Part shown: positions 50,557 through 60,015 of the stretch, piece by piece
Layout of the letters: every line of letters begins with the position of its first letter
How positions within the stretch are numbered: the stretch's first letter is position 1
Source: Sulfitobacter dubius
GTDB taxonomy: Bacteria; Pseudomonadota; Alphaproteobacteria; Rhodobacterales; Rhodobacteraceae
Assembly (NCBI RefSeq): GCF_900113435.1
Contig: NZ_FOPG01000003.1
Coordinates: 62,001 to 126,000, forward strand
Direction of reading: 5' to 3'
DNA length: 64,000 bases
Translations under genes and position numbers: made by a program
Notes under the pieces: model-generated
What the model was told of the DNA's origin: nothing
Seen by the model: the letters and a program-made list of their open reading frames with translations, nothing else
The model's database searches: none

Positions 50557-53024
50557 GCGCAGAAGGGCAGATTCCACTCGGCACCGGACGTAATGTCGCG
50601 CTGACCGAAAGGGCTTCAGGGCAGCGCGTTTCAGTCATCATGGCCAATTACAACTGTGCGCCATACCTCGTGCGCGCAATCCAGTCGGTTCTGGATCAAA
50701 CCCATGGCAACCTAGAGCTTTTGATTAGCGATGACGGGTCTAGCGATGACAGCTTGGCCGTCGTCCGCAAGGCGATGTCACGCGATGCGCGGGTCCTTCT
50801 GATTTGCGCCGCTGCGGCGACCGGGCCGGGGCCCGCCCGCAACCGCGCTTTCGATGCGGCAACCGGAGACTGGATTGCCATTTGCGACGCGGATGACATC
50901 ATGCATCCCGAGCGGCTAGAGCGGCTCTTGCGCGCGGCTCACGCGCTCGAGGCCGATATGCTCGCGGACGACCTTATCTATTTTGGTAAAGACCCGTTGG
51001 AGCGCCACAAGACCCTGTTGCAGAAGGTCGCTCTGCAAGTCCCGCAAGTGATCGATGCCGTGACGATGGCGTCAGGGACGCTTTGCGGCGTCAGGAACCT
51101 TTCGCTTGGGTATCTCAAGCCCCTGATCCGTCGATCCGCGCTTGGCGGCCTTCGCTATGACAGCGAGCTTACTATCGACGAGGATTATGATCTGTACCTT
51201 CGCTTGCTGGTTTCGGGGGCTCGGTTCGTCGTGATCCCGGACGCAATGTACCTGTACCGCCGCCATGCGAAGTCGATTTCCCATCGTCTGAATGTCGATG
51301 GTTTGAAGAGTATGGTGCAAGCGCAGGCGGCATTTATTGAGGGTTTGGGGCCCGAACAACACGCATTGTCCGCCGCTGTCGCTCGGCGCATGAAGGGCCA
51401 TGCGGTGGCGTTGCAATATGCCTATGTGCTGGAGGTTGCAAAGGCCGGGAACTGGCTTGGTACTGCTGCACGTCTCCTACGAAGCCCGCGTAGTCTTTGG
51501 CTCTTCGGGAAGAGCCTTCGGGAGCGTCTCCACCGGCGGCGCGCGCGCATGCAGGCCGCCGGAGGGCGGATGGACCTGGTCCTGTGTAAGCGCGGAGGGC
51601 AAGTACCTCCCGAGGCATCCCACTTAATGAAGTTCGAGGTTCCGGAGGTCTCGGCGGCGGTATGGTCGCCCTCCGCTGCGCAGACCTGGGCGCATCTGGC
51701 TGGCATGGCCTGCGAGCATGAGTTGCATATCCAAGCCGCAGACAGGGCCGGGGAGTTTGCTTTGGGTCTGGTGCCGCAATTTGCCTCCGCCGAGGTAAGC
51801 TACAGCCCTTTGCGCCAGCAGAGTGCCGCCCCTGCGCGGAAATACGCGACGCGGATACTCTACCTGTCGCACGATCTAGACGATCCGGCCACCTGGCGCC
51901 GGGTGTCCATGCTGACAGCCGGCGGGGCGCTTGTCGATGTTGCGGGATTTCGGCGCCAAACTGCACCGCTTAAGCGCGAAGCCGTAGTGTTGGGCCAGAC
52001 CAAAAACGGCAAGTTCCTGCATCGCGGGCATAGCGCCCTGCGACTATTTCTGCGCTGCGAGGCTTTGCCCGGGGAGGGCGCCCACGACGTGATCTTGGCG
52101 CGGAACCTCGAAATGCTGCCGCTTGCCCACCGGATCAGCAGCCGGTCCGAAAAGATGCCGCGGCTGGTCTATGAAGTGCTCGACATACACCGGTTGCTTG
52201 TGGGGCGGGGCCTCGTTTCTTCAATACTGCGGGCGGTGGAGCGCTACCTCTGTCGCGGGGTGGCGCGTGTTTTGATCTCCTCTCCTCGCTTTGAGACGGA
52301 GTATTTCCGCCCGCATGGGCAGTTGTCTGCACCGACGCTCTTGGTGGAGAACAAGATTTGGCACCCTGATAGAGCGGATCTTCCGCTGCCGCCGCCGAGA
52401 AAGATGCGCCCCTACAACGGGTCGCTGGTCATTGGCTGGTTCGGGGTTCTGCGCTGCGCCCAGTCCCTGCGCTGCCTCGACGCGCTCTGTCGCGGGACGA
52501 AGGGGCGGGTGCGGTTGGTGCTGCGGGGGCGTCCGGCGCTGGATGCGTTGCCGCAGTTCAACCGGATCGTCGCGGGGAACCCCTATATCGAGTTTCACGG
52601 CGCTTATCGCTATCCCGAGGACCTTGCAGAAATTTATGGGGGCATCGATATTGCTTGGCTGGTGGACAGGTTCGACGCGCGGGCGAATTCCGATTGGCTG
52701 CTGCCGAACCGACTCTACGAAAGCTGCGGCTACGGGGCGGTGCCGCTCGGGTTGGCTGGAACCGAGGCCGGCTCCTATCTCGCGCGACGGGGGCTGGGAT
52801 TATGCCTGCATGACTTGAACCACGAGACGCTCGCCGCCCAGCTGACGGAGTTGGATGACGCCAGTTTGGCAAAGGCCCGCGCGCGGGTCGCGGCGGTGGG
52901 CAGGGAGCAATGGCACTACACGCGACAAGACTGCGCTCGCCTCGTGCAGGAGCTCGCCGGGGAGACCAACAGGGCGCGGCCAATCGCCTTGCCGCTCTCC
53001 GAAAGCGCGGAGGTCGTGGCATGA
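50553..53024 (+). CDS. Bifunctional glycosyltransferase: GT2 domain fused to a GT-B (GT4-like) domain
   Basis: An 823-residue cytoplasmic enzyme. Residues about 27-250 are a GT2 (GT-A) domain: VSVIMANYNCAPYLVRAIQSV, DDGSSDDSL and metal-binding DADD. From about residue 430 comes a second fold: ILYLSHDLDDPATWRRV, then LVIGWFGVLRC and the C-terminal nucleotide-sugar site with ANSDWLLPNRLYESCGYGAVPLGL and a QL-type tail, as in GT4. Between them is an Arg-rich linker. The N-terminal start overlaps the flippase stop and the C-terminal stop overlaps exoA. The fused protein may add two successive sugars. Confidence 0.83.
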   Translation: MSAEGQIPLGTGRNVALTERASGQRVSVIMANYNCAPYLVRAIQSVLDQTHGNLELLISDDGSSDDSLAVVRKAMSRDARVLLICAAAATGPGPARNRAFDAATGDWIAICDADDIMHPERLERLLRAAHALEADMLADDLIYFGKDPLERHKTLLQKVALQVPQVIDAVTMASGTLCGVRNLSLGYLKPLIRRSALGGLRYDSELTIDEDYDLYLRLLVSGARFVVIPDAMYLYRRHAKSISHRLNVDGLKSMVQAQAAFIEGLGPEQHALSAAVARRMKGHAVALQYAYVLEVAKAGNWLGTAARLLRSPRSLWLFGKSLRERLHRRRARMQAAGGRMDLVLCKRGGQVPPEASHLMKFEVPEVSAAVWSPSAAQTWAHLAGMACEHELHIQAADRAGEFALGLVPQFASAEVSYSPLRQQSAAPARKYATRILYLSHDLDDPATWRRVSMLTAGGALVDVAGFRRQTAPLKREAVVLGQTKNGKFLHRGHSALRLFLRCEALPGEGAHDVILARNLEMLPLAHRISSRSEKMPRLVYEVLDIHRLLVGRGLVSSILRAVERYLCRGVARVLISSPRFETEYFRPHGQLSAPTLLVENKIWHPDRADLPLPPPRKMRPYNGSLVIGWFGVLRCAQSLRCLDALCRGTKGRVRLVLRGRPALDALPQFNRIVAGNPYIEFHGAYRYPEDLAEIYGGIDIAWLVDRFDARANSDWLLPNRLYESCGYGAVPLGLAGTEAGSYLARRGLGLCLHDLNHETLAAQLTELDDASLAKARARVAAVGREQWHYTRQDCARLVQELAGETNRARPIALPLSESAEVVA

Positions 53025-54094
53025 AGACGCCTCAGAAAACACTACAACAGTTTGCAGCGAATGCTCCACAGGGCCGGATCGCCTTTGTCATACCGACATT
53101 GAACGAAGCGCGGCACATCCGTCGCGTGATCACGGCGCTGCTTGGCAGTGCCGAGTGTCTGGAGGCAAGAATTTTCGTGGCGGATGGCGGGTCGACCGAT
53201 GGCACGCGGGATCTGGTGGCGCAGATGGCTTCGCAGCATCCGCGCATCGTGCTCTTGCATAATCCGAAACGCCAGCAGGCCGCCGCCGTGAACCTCGTGG
53301 TGGCGCAGTATGGCGGGCAACTCGGCTGGATTTTGCGGGTCGATGCGCATGCCGACTATCCGCGGGACTACGCCGATGTCTTGCTTGCAGAGGCGGACCG
53401 ACATCAAGCCGACAGTGTCGTGGTGCGGATGCAGGCGACCCCGGCCGGGCGCCGCGTCATGGAGCGCAACATCGCGGCGGCGCAGAACGCCTTATTTGGC
53501 AATGGTGGTTCGGCCCATCGCGGGGAGGGCCAAGGCCGTTACGTCGATCACGGGCATCACGCACTCATGCGGGTCGATGCCTTCCGATCTGTGGGGGGGT
53601 ATGATGAGACGTTCAGCCACGCAGAAGACGTCGAGCTTGACCAGCGGCTGGTGAAGGCGGGCCATCGAATCTGGCTCACGGGCGCAACGGAAATCAGCTA
53701 TTATCCCCGTCGAAGTCTTACACAACTGGCGCTGCAGTATTACCGCTTTGGCGCGGGCCGCAGTGCGAACTTCCGGAAACATCCCGATAGCCTGCAAAAA
53801 CGGCATTTCATCTTGCTCTCGCTGGCTCCTATCGCGCTGCTGGGCCTGTTGTCACCGTTTGAACCTCTGCTTACGATGCCGACGGCTCTTTGGCTGTTCG
53901 CCTGTCTGACGGCTGGCGTGCTGACCGCTTGGCGAAGCCGACAGGCAGAGATCGTCCTGTGCGGTCTGGCGGGGGCGGTGATGCAGTTGGCCTGGTCGTG
54001 CGGTTTCTGGGGGCGGGCAATTCATGACGCTCTACAAGCATCTGACATCCATGCTGTACCCGGGCGCCTGCCAACAGCGGAGGATGAGAAATGA
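53021..54094 (+). CDS. exoA: Glycosyltransferase family 2 (ExoA-like)
   Basis: A 357-residue GT2 with C-terminal membrane helices. The N-terminal domain has IAFVIPTLNEARHIRRVI, ADGGSTDGTRDL, metal-binding DAHADYP, and the acceptor motif HAEDVELDQRL. After about residue 260 two hydrophobic segments (FILLSLAPIALLGLL and MPTALWLFACLTAGVLTAW) anchor it to the membrane. ExoA-type enzymes add a glucose to the lipid-linked unit. I start at 53021 because it overlaps the preceding stop by ATGA; the upstream in-frame ATG lies in the previous gene. The stop overlaps exoP. Confidence 0.87.
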   Translation: MKTPQKTLQQFAANAPQGRIAFVIPTLNEARHIRRVITALLGSAECLEARIFVADGGSTDGTRDLVAQMASQHPRIVLLHNPKRQQAAAVNLVVAQYGGQLGWILRVDAHADYPRDYADVLLAEADRHQADSVVVRMQATPAGRRVMERNIAAAQNALFGNGGSAHRGEGQGRYVDHGHHALMRVDAFRSVGGYDETFSHAEDVELDQRLVKAGHRIWLTGATEISYYPRRSLTQLALQYYRFGAGRSANFRKHPDSLQKRHFILLSLAPIALLGLLSPFEPLLTMPTALWLFACLTAGVLTAWRSRQAEIVLCGLAGAVMQLAWSCGFWGRAIHDALQASDIHAVPGRLPTAEDEK

Positions 54095-56439
54095 CCGGGA
54101 GGCGGGTGCTTGTGCGACTGAGCGACAGCGATGCGAGCATCGATCCGACTCACGGGCCCGCTCCTAGTCAAGCGCCAGACCCGATGGGGACGACCTTTGA
54201 CCTCAACGCTCTGTTTCAAGGGGTGCTGCGACATAAGCTATTGATCGTCGCAACCGTGGTCGCAGCGCTCCTTATTGGGGTTCTCTACATCAAGACGACC
54301 CCGCCGGTCTTCATGGCCTCGACCCAAGTCATGATCGGCGATGAGGTCGCGGGCACGTCCGGGATCTCCAACCGTCCGGCGAATCTGTCCCAGAACGAGC
54401 TGACCCTGGAAAGCGCGCTTCGGGTGCTGCAGTCACAGACACTGGCACTGGCGGTCGTGAATAAGCTGGACCTTCACCGGAACGATGCGTTTATGTCGCC
54501 GCCCACGTCACTGCTTGGTGAAGCGGTGCAGGAGTTGCGGAGCAGGGTCCCTGACCTTTTGCCGCAGGCGGCGACACCGGAGAGCGCGGTCGACCCAAAA
54601 ACCGAAGAGATGCGGCAGCGGTTCGAGGCCGTGGAGATACTCCGTGAAGGGGTTGAGATTCGGCGCGAGGGGCGCAGTGCTGTTTTCCTGATACGGTATT
54701 CGGCAACCAATCGGGAGCTGGTCGCGGAGATCGTGAACGCCTATGGCGAAGCGTTCGTCTCGGACCAGTTGATGGGGAACGTCGAGGCCTCTGCGAGGGT
54801 GCTGGATTGGTTGCAGGACCGTCTTTTCGTCATTCAGGACAATTCCACCCAAGCGGCGCTTCAGGTCGAGGAATACCGCGCGCGGAGTGGTTTGGAGACG
54901 GTCGCCGGCGAACCGATCATTGTCCAGATGATCGCACGGCTGAAAGAAGACCTCGCGACCGCCACTGTCGAGGTCGCACGGCTGCGGGCGCAAAGCCTCA
55001 TCTTTGACGAATTGCAGCATCTCGATCCAGCCCGTTTCATCGCGTCTGGCGCGGCCGGGGCGCGCGTGCCAGATGCGGATTTCTCGGCCCGGCAGGAGCG
55101 GTTGCTGGTTCTGCAGCAACATTTGGACGAAACCATGCGGCTGTATGGGCCCGACCATGCCGAAGTCCTCCAGCTGCGGGAGCGGATCGAGGTCGAGGGG
55201 CGGATATTGCAACGCGAGATGCAGCGCCTCTACGAAACGACGCTGAACGCATTGCGCGCGCAGGAAGCCGAGATCACCATGTTGAGCAATAGCATTGAGG
55301 AGATCTCGAGGGAGAACGTCAAGCTTGCCACTTCCCGCGTTGAATTGCGCGCACTCGAGCGGCAGGCGGAGATCTATGAAAGCCTGAACGAGACCTACCT
55401 GCTGCGCCTGAAGGACCTCGAGCAGACCCAGACATTCCCGGTTAGCAACGTGCGACTGCTGTCGATTGCGGACACCCCGCAGGACCCGATAGCGCCCCGC
55501 AAGACGATGATCTTGGGCTTGATGCTTCTGGGCCTGCTGGCCGGTGCCGCACTGTCCCTGTGGCGGGAACGGGCACAGCGTTTCATCCGCACGAGGGACG
55601 AATTACAGGACGCCATCGGGCTGCCGTTTCTCGGCTATCTGCCCCAGATGAGCCTCAACGAGATCGAAGGTGCGACGGCGCCGGAGGCTTTGAAAAAGCC
55701 AAGGCGTGGCAGCAACAAGCCACGTCTCGGATTCCGGCACGTTTTCCCGGTTCTTAAAGACCCTCATTCGCAGTTTACCGAAGCCCTGCGCAACATCCGT
55801 GTGGCGGTCGAAGCATCGGCAGGTAGCCAGACCGGCTATGCGCTTGGTATCGTTTCGATCCGACCGGGTGAGGGCAAGACCACATCGGCGAAGAACCTCG
55901 CGGCGCTTGCGGCGACCACTGGGCGATCCGTGCTCTTAGTGGATGCCGACGCCCGCACCTCCTCGCTATCCAAGGGGTGGCGCCAGTCGATCGGTATGGG
56001 GCTGTACGAGGTGCTCACCCGGCGGGCGGACTGGGAGGACGCCCTGCGCCTTGAGGTCAATACGGGCCTGCACTTCTTGCCCTTCACCACGTCCAAAGGA
56101 ACGAGAGTGACCGGCGACATGATTAGTGCGCCGGAATTCCGCACCCTGATTGCCGAGGCCAAGCAGCGCTATGAACTCACGATAGTTGATTTGGCGCCCC
56201 TCGGCCCGGTCTCGGACGCACGGGCGCTCATACCGGCGTTGGATGGTTTGGTGCTGATGCTGGAATGGGGGAAAGTGTCGCCTGAACTCCTGCAATACAT
56301 TCTATCTTCGGACCCAATCCTCCACGAAAGGCTGATCGGGGCCGCGTTGAACAAGACCGACATGAAGGCACTTGCGAAATACAGCAAGTCCGAGCCAACG
56401 GAAGAACTTTATTATGCCTATGGCGATCCAGCCTCTTAA
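54091..56439 (+). CDS. exoP: Chain-length determinant / BY-kinase (ExoP type)
   Basis: A 782-residue inner-membrane protein that controls polymer length and export. An N-terminal helix (LLIVATVVAALLIGVLYI) starts the Wzz domain, a long periplasmic coiled coil follows (about residues 200-460), and a second helix (MILGLMLLGLLAGAALSL) leads to the cytoplasmic tyrosine-kinase domain. Walker A is RPGEGKTTSA near residue 592, Walker A' is LLVDADART. The tail ends EELYYAYGDPAS, with tyrosines fit for autophosphorylation. ATGA overlap with exoA; the next gene starts inside its 3' end. Confidence 0.92.
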   Translation: MTGRRVLVRLSDSDASIDPTHGPAPSQAPDPMGTTFDLNALFQGVLRHKLLIVATVVAALLIGVLYIKTTPPVFMASTQVMIGDEVAGTSGISNRPANLSQNELTLESALRVLQSQTLALAVVNKLDLHRNDAFMSPPTSLLGEAVQELRSRVPDLLPQAATPESAVDPKTEEMRQRFEAVEILREGVEIRREGRSAVFLIRYSATNRELVAEIVNAYGEAFVSDQLMGNVEASARVLDWLQDRLFVIQDNSTQAALQVEEYRARSGLETVAGEPIIVQMIARLKEDLATATVEVARLRAQSLIFDELQHLDPARFIASGAAGARVPDADFSARQERLLVLQQHLDETMRLYGPDHAEVLQLRERIEVEGRILQREMQRLYETTLNALRAQEAEITMLSNSIEEISRENVKLATSRVELRALERQAEIYESLNETYLLRLKDLEQTQTFPVSNVRLLSIADTPQDPIAPRKTMILGLMLLGLLAGAALSLWRERAQRFIRTRDELQDAIGLPFLGYLPQMSLNEIEGATAPEALKKPRRGSNKPRLGFRHVFPVLKDPHSQFTEALRNIRVAVEASAGSQTGYALGIVSIRPGEGKTTSAKNLAALAATTGRSVLLVDADARTSSLSKGWRQSIGMGLYEVLTRRADWEDALRLEVNTGLHFLPFTTSKGTRVTGDMISAPEFRTLIAEAKQRYELTIVDLAPLGPVSDARALIPALDGLVLMLEWGKVSPELLQYILSSDPILHERLIGAALNKTDMKALAKYSKSEPTEELYYAYGDPAS

Positions 56440-57247
56440 TCTGGCCCAAGGTTTGTGCAGGTGGGCTTGGCGGCCCACGTTGGTCGCTATTACGGCGGCA
56501 CTGTCGCTGGCGTTCGTCCTAGCGGGCGCTGGGCAGGCCGAGCCTTTGGGCGAAAGCTTCAAGGACGATTTCACCAGTTTCGACGCCGCGCGTTGGTATG
56601 TCTCAGACGGATGGAGCAACGGCGATCACCAGAACTGCCTCTGGTCCTCTGCCGCCGTATCGCATCTGCCCGGTCGGGCGGTTCTAAGCTTCATAGAGGC
56701 CCCGACAGAGACACATGGCTATCACTGCGGCGAAATCCAAACCAAGCAGCGTTTTGGCTACGGCACTTTCGAGGCGCGGCTTAGAACCGATGATGGCAGT
56801 GGTCTCAATGCGGCGTTCTTCACCTATATCGGCCCCGCCCATGGTGCGCGGCACGACGAGATCGATTTCGAAATCCTTACGGGAAATGTCGATCAGGTGA
56901 CTGTGAACACCTATGTCGATGGCCAGTCGATGCACGGTGGGGTGTACCGGCTAAGCAACCCTGCGAATGTCGCCTTTACCGTCTATTCCTTTATCTGGGA
57001 GCCAGGTCTCCTGCGGTGGTTCGTCGATGGACAACTGATCCATTCCGTCGCAGGCCCGGCGCTGCCGGAAACGCCGCAGAAGATTTATCTCAGCCTCTGG
57101 GGCACCGAGATATTGAACGACTGGATGGGGCCCTTCGTTCCACCGGACCGCGCAAAACGGATGGAGATAGACTGGGTCGCCTTTACCGCGCAGGGTGCGT
57201 CCTGCCAGTTTGCCGCATCGGTCCTTTGCAAGCTTGCAGGAGGCTGA
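56414..57247 (+). CDS. exoK: GH16 endo-beta-glucanase (ExoK-like)
   Basis: Secreted beta-glucanase of 277 residues that would trim or cleave the exopolysaccharide. Signal-like hydrophobic segment AITAALSLAFVLAGAGQAE, then the GH16 jelly roll with catalytic motif EIDFE (Glu149 nucleophile, Asp151, Glu153 acid/base). The start at 56414, or ATG two codons later, lies inside the 3' end of exoP; a GGAAG is upstream. Relatives such as S. meliloti ExoK act on nascent succinoglycan. Substrate in this organism is unknown. Confidence 0.88.
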   Translation: MPMAIQPLNLAQGLCRWAWRPTLVAITAALSLAFVLAGAGQAEPLGESFKDDFTSFDAARWYVSDGWSNGDHQNCLWSSAAVSHLPGRAVLSFIEAPTETHGYHCGEIQTKQRFGYGTFEARLRTDDGSGLNAAFFTYIGPAHGARHDEIDFEILTGNVDQVTVNTYVDGQSMHGGVYRLSNPANVAFTVYSFIWEPGLLRWFVDGQLIHSVAGPALPETPQKIYLSLWGTEILNDWMGPFVPPDRAKRMEIDWVAFTAQGASCQFAASVLCKLAGG

Positions 57248-57248
57248 A

Positions 57249-58508
57249 TTGATCACTGAGTACCAGCATCAGGGCAGCCTCGCCGCACCGGCACCGACCC
57301 TCACGATCTGTCCCAATACGGTGCTCGGGTATTTGTCTGTCAATGCGCTGGTCCTTGTCTCTTATCTAGGCTTTAAGGGAGTGGTGGCATTCCTGGCGGC
57401 CGGGCTTTGCATGCTATTGCGCCGTCCCGACCGAGCGGGCGTGGAGATGCGCGCCTTCTGGTGGATTTACCTCCTCCCGGGTTGGTGCATCCTCAGCCTA
57501 TTCTGGTCGGATAACCCCTATCTCTCGCTACGGCATGGCGCGCAGCTTGGGGTTACCTTCCTGATCGCCGCGACTTTAGCGAACCGTCTTTCGCCGATCG
57601 TGTTTTTGAGGCTTCTCTTTTCCGCGCTTGCACTGGCGGGCGTGGCAAGTCTGTTGTTCGGCAGTCTGCGGTTTGACGGGGTCTGGCTCGGAATCTTCGA
57701 AAGCAAAAATTACTATGCTTTCACCATGGTCGCGCTAGTTCTGTGCTCATTCGCCCTGCTAGCCGACCCGGCAGAGTCGCCTGCTTGGCGTGGCGCAGGT
57801 TTCATTGGACTGGCGATGGGGTTGCCGCAGATCAAGATGGCGGAATCTCTTGGCGCGATCTTGGCGACGGTCTTTGTCCTTGCTGCGGCACTGACGATCC
57901 TGCTCACCCATGCTCTTCCTTTCGCGCGCCGTGCGGGGGTGCTTACCCTGTTTGGCGCCACTGCACTGGCCGGAATTCTGGCGGGACTTCATTTCCAAGG
58001 CCAAATCCTTGATCTGATCATTGAGCGGACCGGGAAGGACCCCTCGCTTACCGGACGGACAGAGCTTTGGTCCCTCGCGCTCGGCGAGATTGCCCGGTCG
58101 CCCCTGTTAGGCACCGGCTATCGGGCTTTTTGGGTCCAGGGCAGCCCGCTTGCCGAACAGATATGGGCGGAATACTATATCCTGTCGAAATCGGGCTTCA
58201 ATTTTCACAATCTGTTTTTGTCGAGCGCGGTCGAAATCGGGCTGATTGGTTTGCTGCTCTCGACAGCACTTCTGGTGCCGGCTCTGTTTCTGAGCACCTT
58301 CTGGCTCATGCGGTCGCGCCGCGCCCCGGCTATCTTTTCCTTCATGGCCGTAACCTTCGTGCTGGCCTTATCCATGGTCGAAGTGCCGGTATTCTTCGAG
58401 TTCGACGCCGTGACGGTAATTGTGCTCGTTGCACTGGTGCAGAGCCTTCGTGCCGTCCGAGAAGAGCCACAGGCGCGGACGCGCGGGCAGGGAGGGCCAC
58501 TGTCGTGA
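57249..58508 (+). CDS. exoQ: Exopolysaccharide polymerase / O-antigen ligase-like protein (ExoQ type)
   Basis: A 419-residue inner-membrane protein with about ten helices and the Wzy_C region: FESKNYYAFTMVALVLCSF and the periplasmic loop GRTELWSLALGEIARSPLLGTGYRAFW, typical of polymerases that join repeat units. The start is taken as TTG at 57249, because AGGAGG lies six bases upstream directly after the exoK stop; no ATG fits, and the longer frame runs into exoK. It ends the plus-strand block before a small minus-strand gene. Confidence 0.85.
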   Translation: MITEYQHQGSLAAPAPTLTICPNTVLGYLSVNALVLVSYLGFKGVVAFLAAGLCMLLRRPDRAGVEMRAFWWIYLLPGWCILSLFWSDNPYLSLRHGAQLGVTFLIAATLANRLSPIVFLRLLFSALALAGVASLLFGSLRFDGVWLGIFESKNYYAFTMVALVLCSFALLADPAESPAWRGAGFIGLAMGLPQIKMAESLGAILATVFVLAAALTILLTHALPFARRAGVLTLFGATALAGILAGLHFQGQILDLIIERTGKDPSLTGRTELWSLALGEIARSPLLGTGYRAFWVQGSPLAEQIWAEYYILSKSGFNFHNLFLSSAVEIGLIGLLLSTALLVPALFLSTFWLMRSRRAPAIFSFMAVTFVLALSMVEVPVFFEFDAVTVIVLVALVQSLRAVREEPQARTRGQGGPLS

Positions 58509-58588
58509 TCTTTCAAACAAATCTGGAAAAACCGCGTGGAATTGATTCACGGTCTCACCGTCGAACAAGCACTAACGCTAAGGCAAAA

Positions 58589-58822
58589 TCAGGCTTTCGT
58601 GCGGCTCTGTTCACGGTGTTTGGCCCAGTCTTTTTCTTTCTTCGACCTAGAGAGCCAAGCCGTGGACAGCAACAGAACCAAATAGAGAAGTTGCGCGGTC
58701 ACAAGGGTCACACCTCCCATCGCAAGAGCCAGAAGGACCGAACCACCAAGCAGCAAAGTCGCGCCCATGGAAATGATCGCCGTAGTCAACATGCCGATTA
58801 CAAAGAGGAATATGTTCATCAT
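58589..58822 (-). CDS. Small inner-membrane protein, possible ExoX/SyrA-type exopolysaccharide regulator
   Basis: A 77-residue protein with two hydrophobic helices (MNIFLFVIGMLTTAIISMGATLLLG and LLALAMGGVTLVTAQLLYLVLLLSTAWL) and a strongly charged, Lys/Arg-rich cytoplasmic tail. Length and topology fit SyrA/ExoX-type repressors of exopolysaccharide synthesis, which are encoded next to exo operons; sequence identity is not proven from this view. It is the only minus-strand gene within the block. ATGATG starts at 58822/58819 have only a weak ribosome site. Confidence 0.6.
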   Translation of the reverse strand: MMNIFLFVIGMLTTAIISMGATLLLGGSVLLALAMGGVTLVTAQLLYLVLLLSTAWLSRSKKEKDWAKHREQSRTKA

Positions 58823-59070
58823 CTGCTCTCGATTGTGCTCGATCACTATAAGTCTAAAACAGAGAAAGTTTCAGCCCGTCGAACTTGCCTAAAGTCTATC
58901 AAGCGTAAAGAGTTTTTTCAATCTATACTCTCCAATTCAGCTGTATTCGAGCCTTTCACCGCCGATTCGATTCGCTTTAGTCCCTTGAAGCATGGCACAG
59001 CGATCGATCTGCGGAACGAAATGATTAGCTTGTCGCGGCAGTCCGGTCGCATAAGAAACGGGGCATACCA

Positions 59071-60015
59071 ATGACGATCGCGGCTTCGAAATTTTCATGC
59101 AAGAACCTACCGTTGGTCGCCTTCGGTGTTTGCACATTCCGCCGCCCCCTGCTTGCGCGTGCGCTCCGAAGTCTGGCCGGTCAGACCAAGATGCCGGGTT
59201 ACCGTTTTTGTATCATCGTGGCCGATAATGATGACACGCCTTCGGCTCTTTCGCTGGTGGAGGACCTAAAGGCTGAAAGCAACATTGCTATGCACTACGT
59301 GCATGCTCCTGCCCGCAACATATCCATTGCGCGCAATGCTTTGCTTATTAAAGCTGCGGCGCTCGGTGTCACGTTTTTCGCAATGATTGACGATGACGAG
59401 GAAGTCACGGCTGATTGGGCCGCGACGCTTTTGACCGAAATAGCCTCCGGTGGGGCCGATGCGGTGCTTGGGCCGGTCTTTGCCCGCTATCGTGCCGGGG
59501 CGCCGGAATGGATGAAAAGGGCGGGTCTGCATGATGTCCGCCCGGTGGTACAGCGCAGTGGCGAGATCGTTACCGGATTTACCGGCAACGTGATTCTGCG
59601 GATGGATAGCCCCCATCTGCGCCATCGCCGCTTCGAGCTTGCCTATGGCCTGACGGGGGGTGAGGATGACGCCTTCTTCAGCGGCATGGTGAAGGACGGC
59701 GGGACAATTGGCTATGCAGAGAGCGCCGTTGCCTATGAGGAAGTGTCAGAGCAGCGAGAGACGCTCGGGTTTCTCTTGCGCCGCAGTTTCCGCGCCGGTC
59801 AGACGCATAGTCGTGTCAATAGGCCTGAGCGATCTATCGGGCGGGCTATCCTTTTCTTCAAAGCGATCAGTAAGACCTGCGCGCTGCTCGGGGCCGCCGG
59901 GGCGGCCGCGACGTCCCCAGCCCGCCGCACAAAGGCTCTGATGCGAGCATCGCTGCACGCGGGGATCTGCTCGCAAATTCTCGGGGGGAAAGTTCTTGAA
60001 CTCTATCGCACGTGA
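59071..60015 (+). CDS. exoM: Glycosyltransferase family 2 (ExoM-like)
   Basis: A 314-residue GT2 enzyme. The domain starts with VAFGVCTFRRPLLARALRSLAGQ, then VADNDDTPSAL, the donor-site DDDEE (FFAMIDDDEEV), and the acceptor-site GGEDDAFF. No membrane helix is obvious beyond a weakly hydrophobic C-terminus. ExoM-type transferases add one of the later sugars of the repeat unit. It starts a new plus-strand block after the small minus-strand gene; about 250 bases before it may hold a promoter. Its stop lies inside the start of the deacetylase gene. Confidence 0.83.
   Translation: MTIAASKFSCKNLPLVAFGVCTFRRPLLARALRSLAGQTKMPGYRFCIIVADNDDTPSALSLVEDLKAESNIAMHYVHAPARNISIARNALLIKAAALGVTFFAMIDDDEEVTADWAATLLTEIASGGADAVLGPVFARYRAGAPEWMKRAGLHDVRPVVQRSGEIVTGFTGNVILRMDSPHLRHRRFELAYGLTGGEDDAFFSGMVKDGGTIGYAESAVAYEEVSEQRETLGFLLRRSFRAGQTHSRVNRPERSIGRAILFFKAISKTCALLGAAGAAATSPARRTKALMRASLHAGICSQILGGKVLELYRT

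Noticed and set aside
58067-59074. A 335-codon plus-strand frame overlapping the exoQ 3' end and the next gap
   Set aside because: The first part is exoQ in another frame and the rest is antisense to the small membrane gene; composition is Arg/Ser-rich noise.
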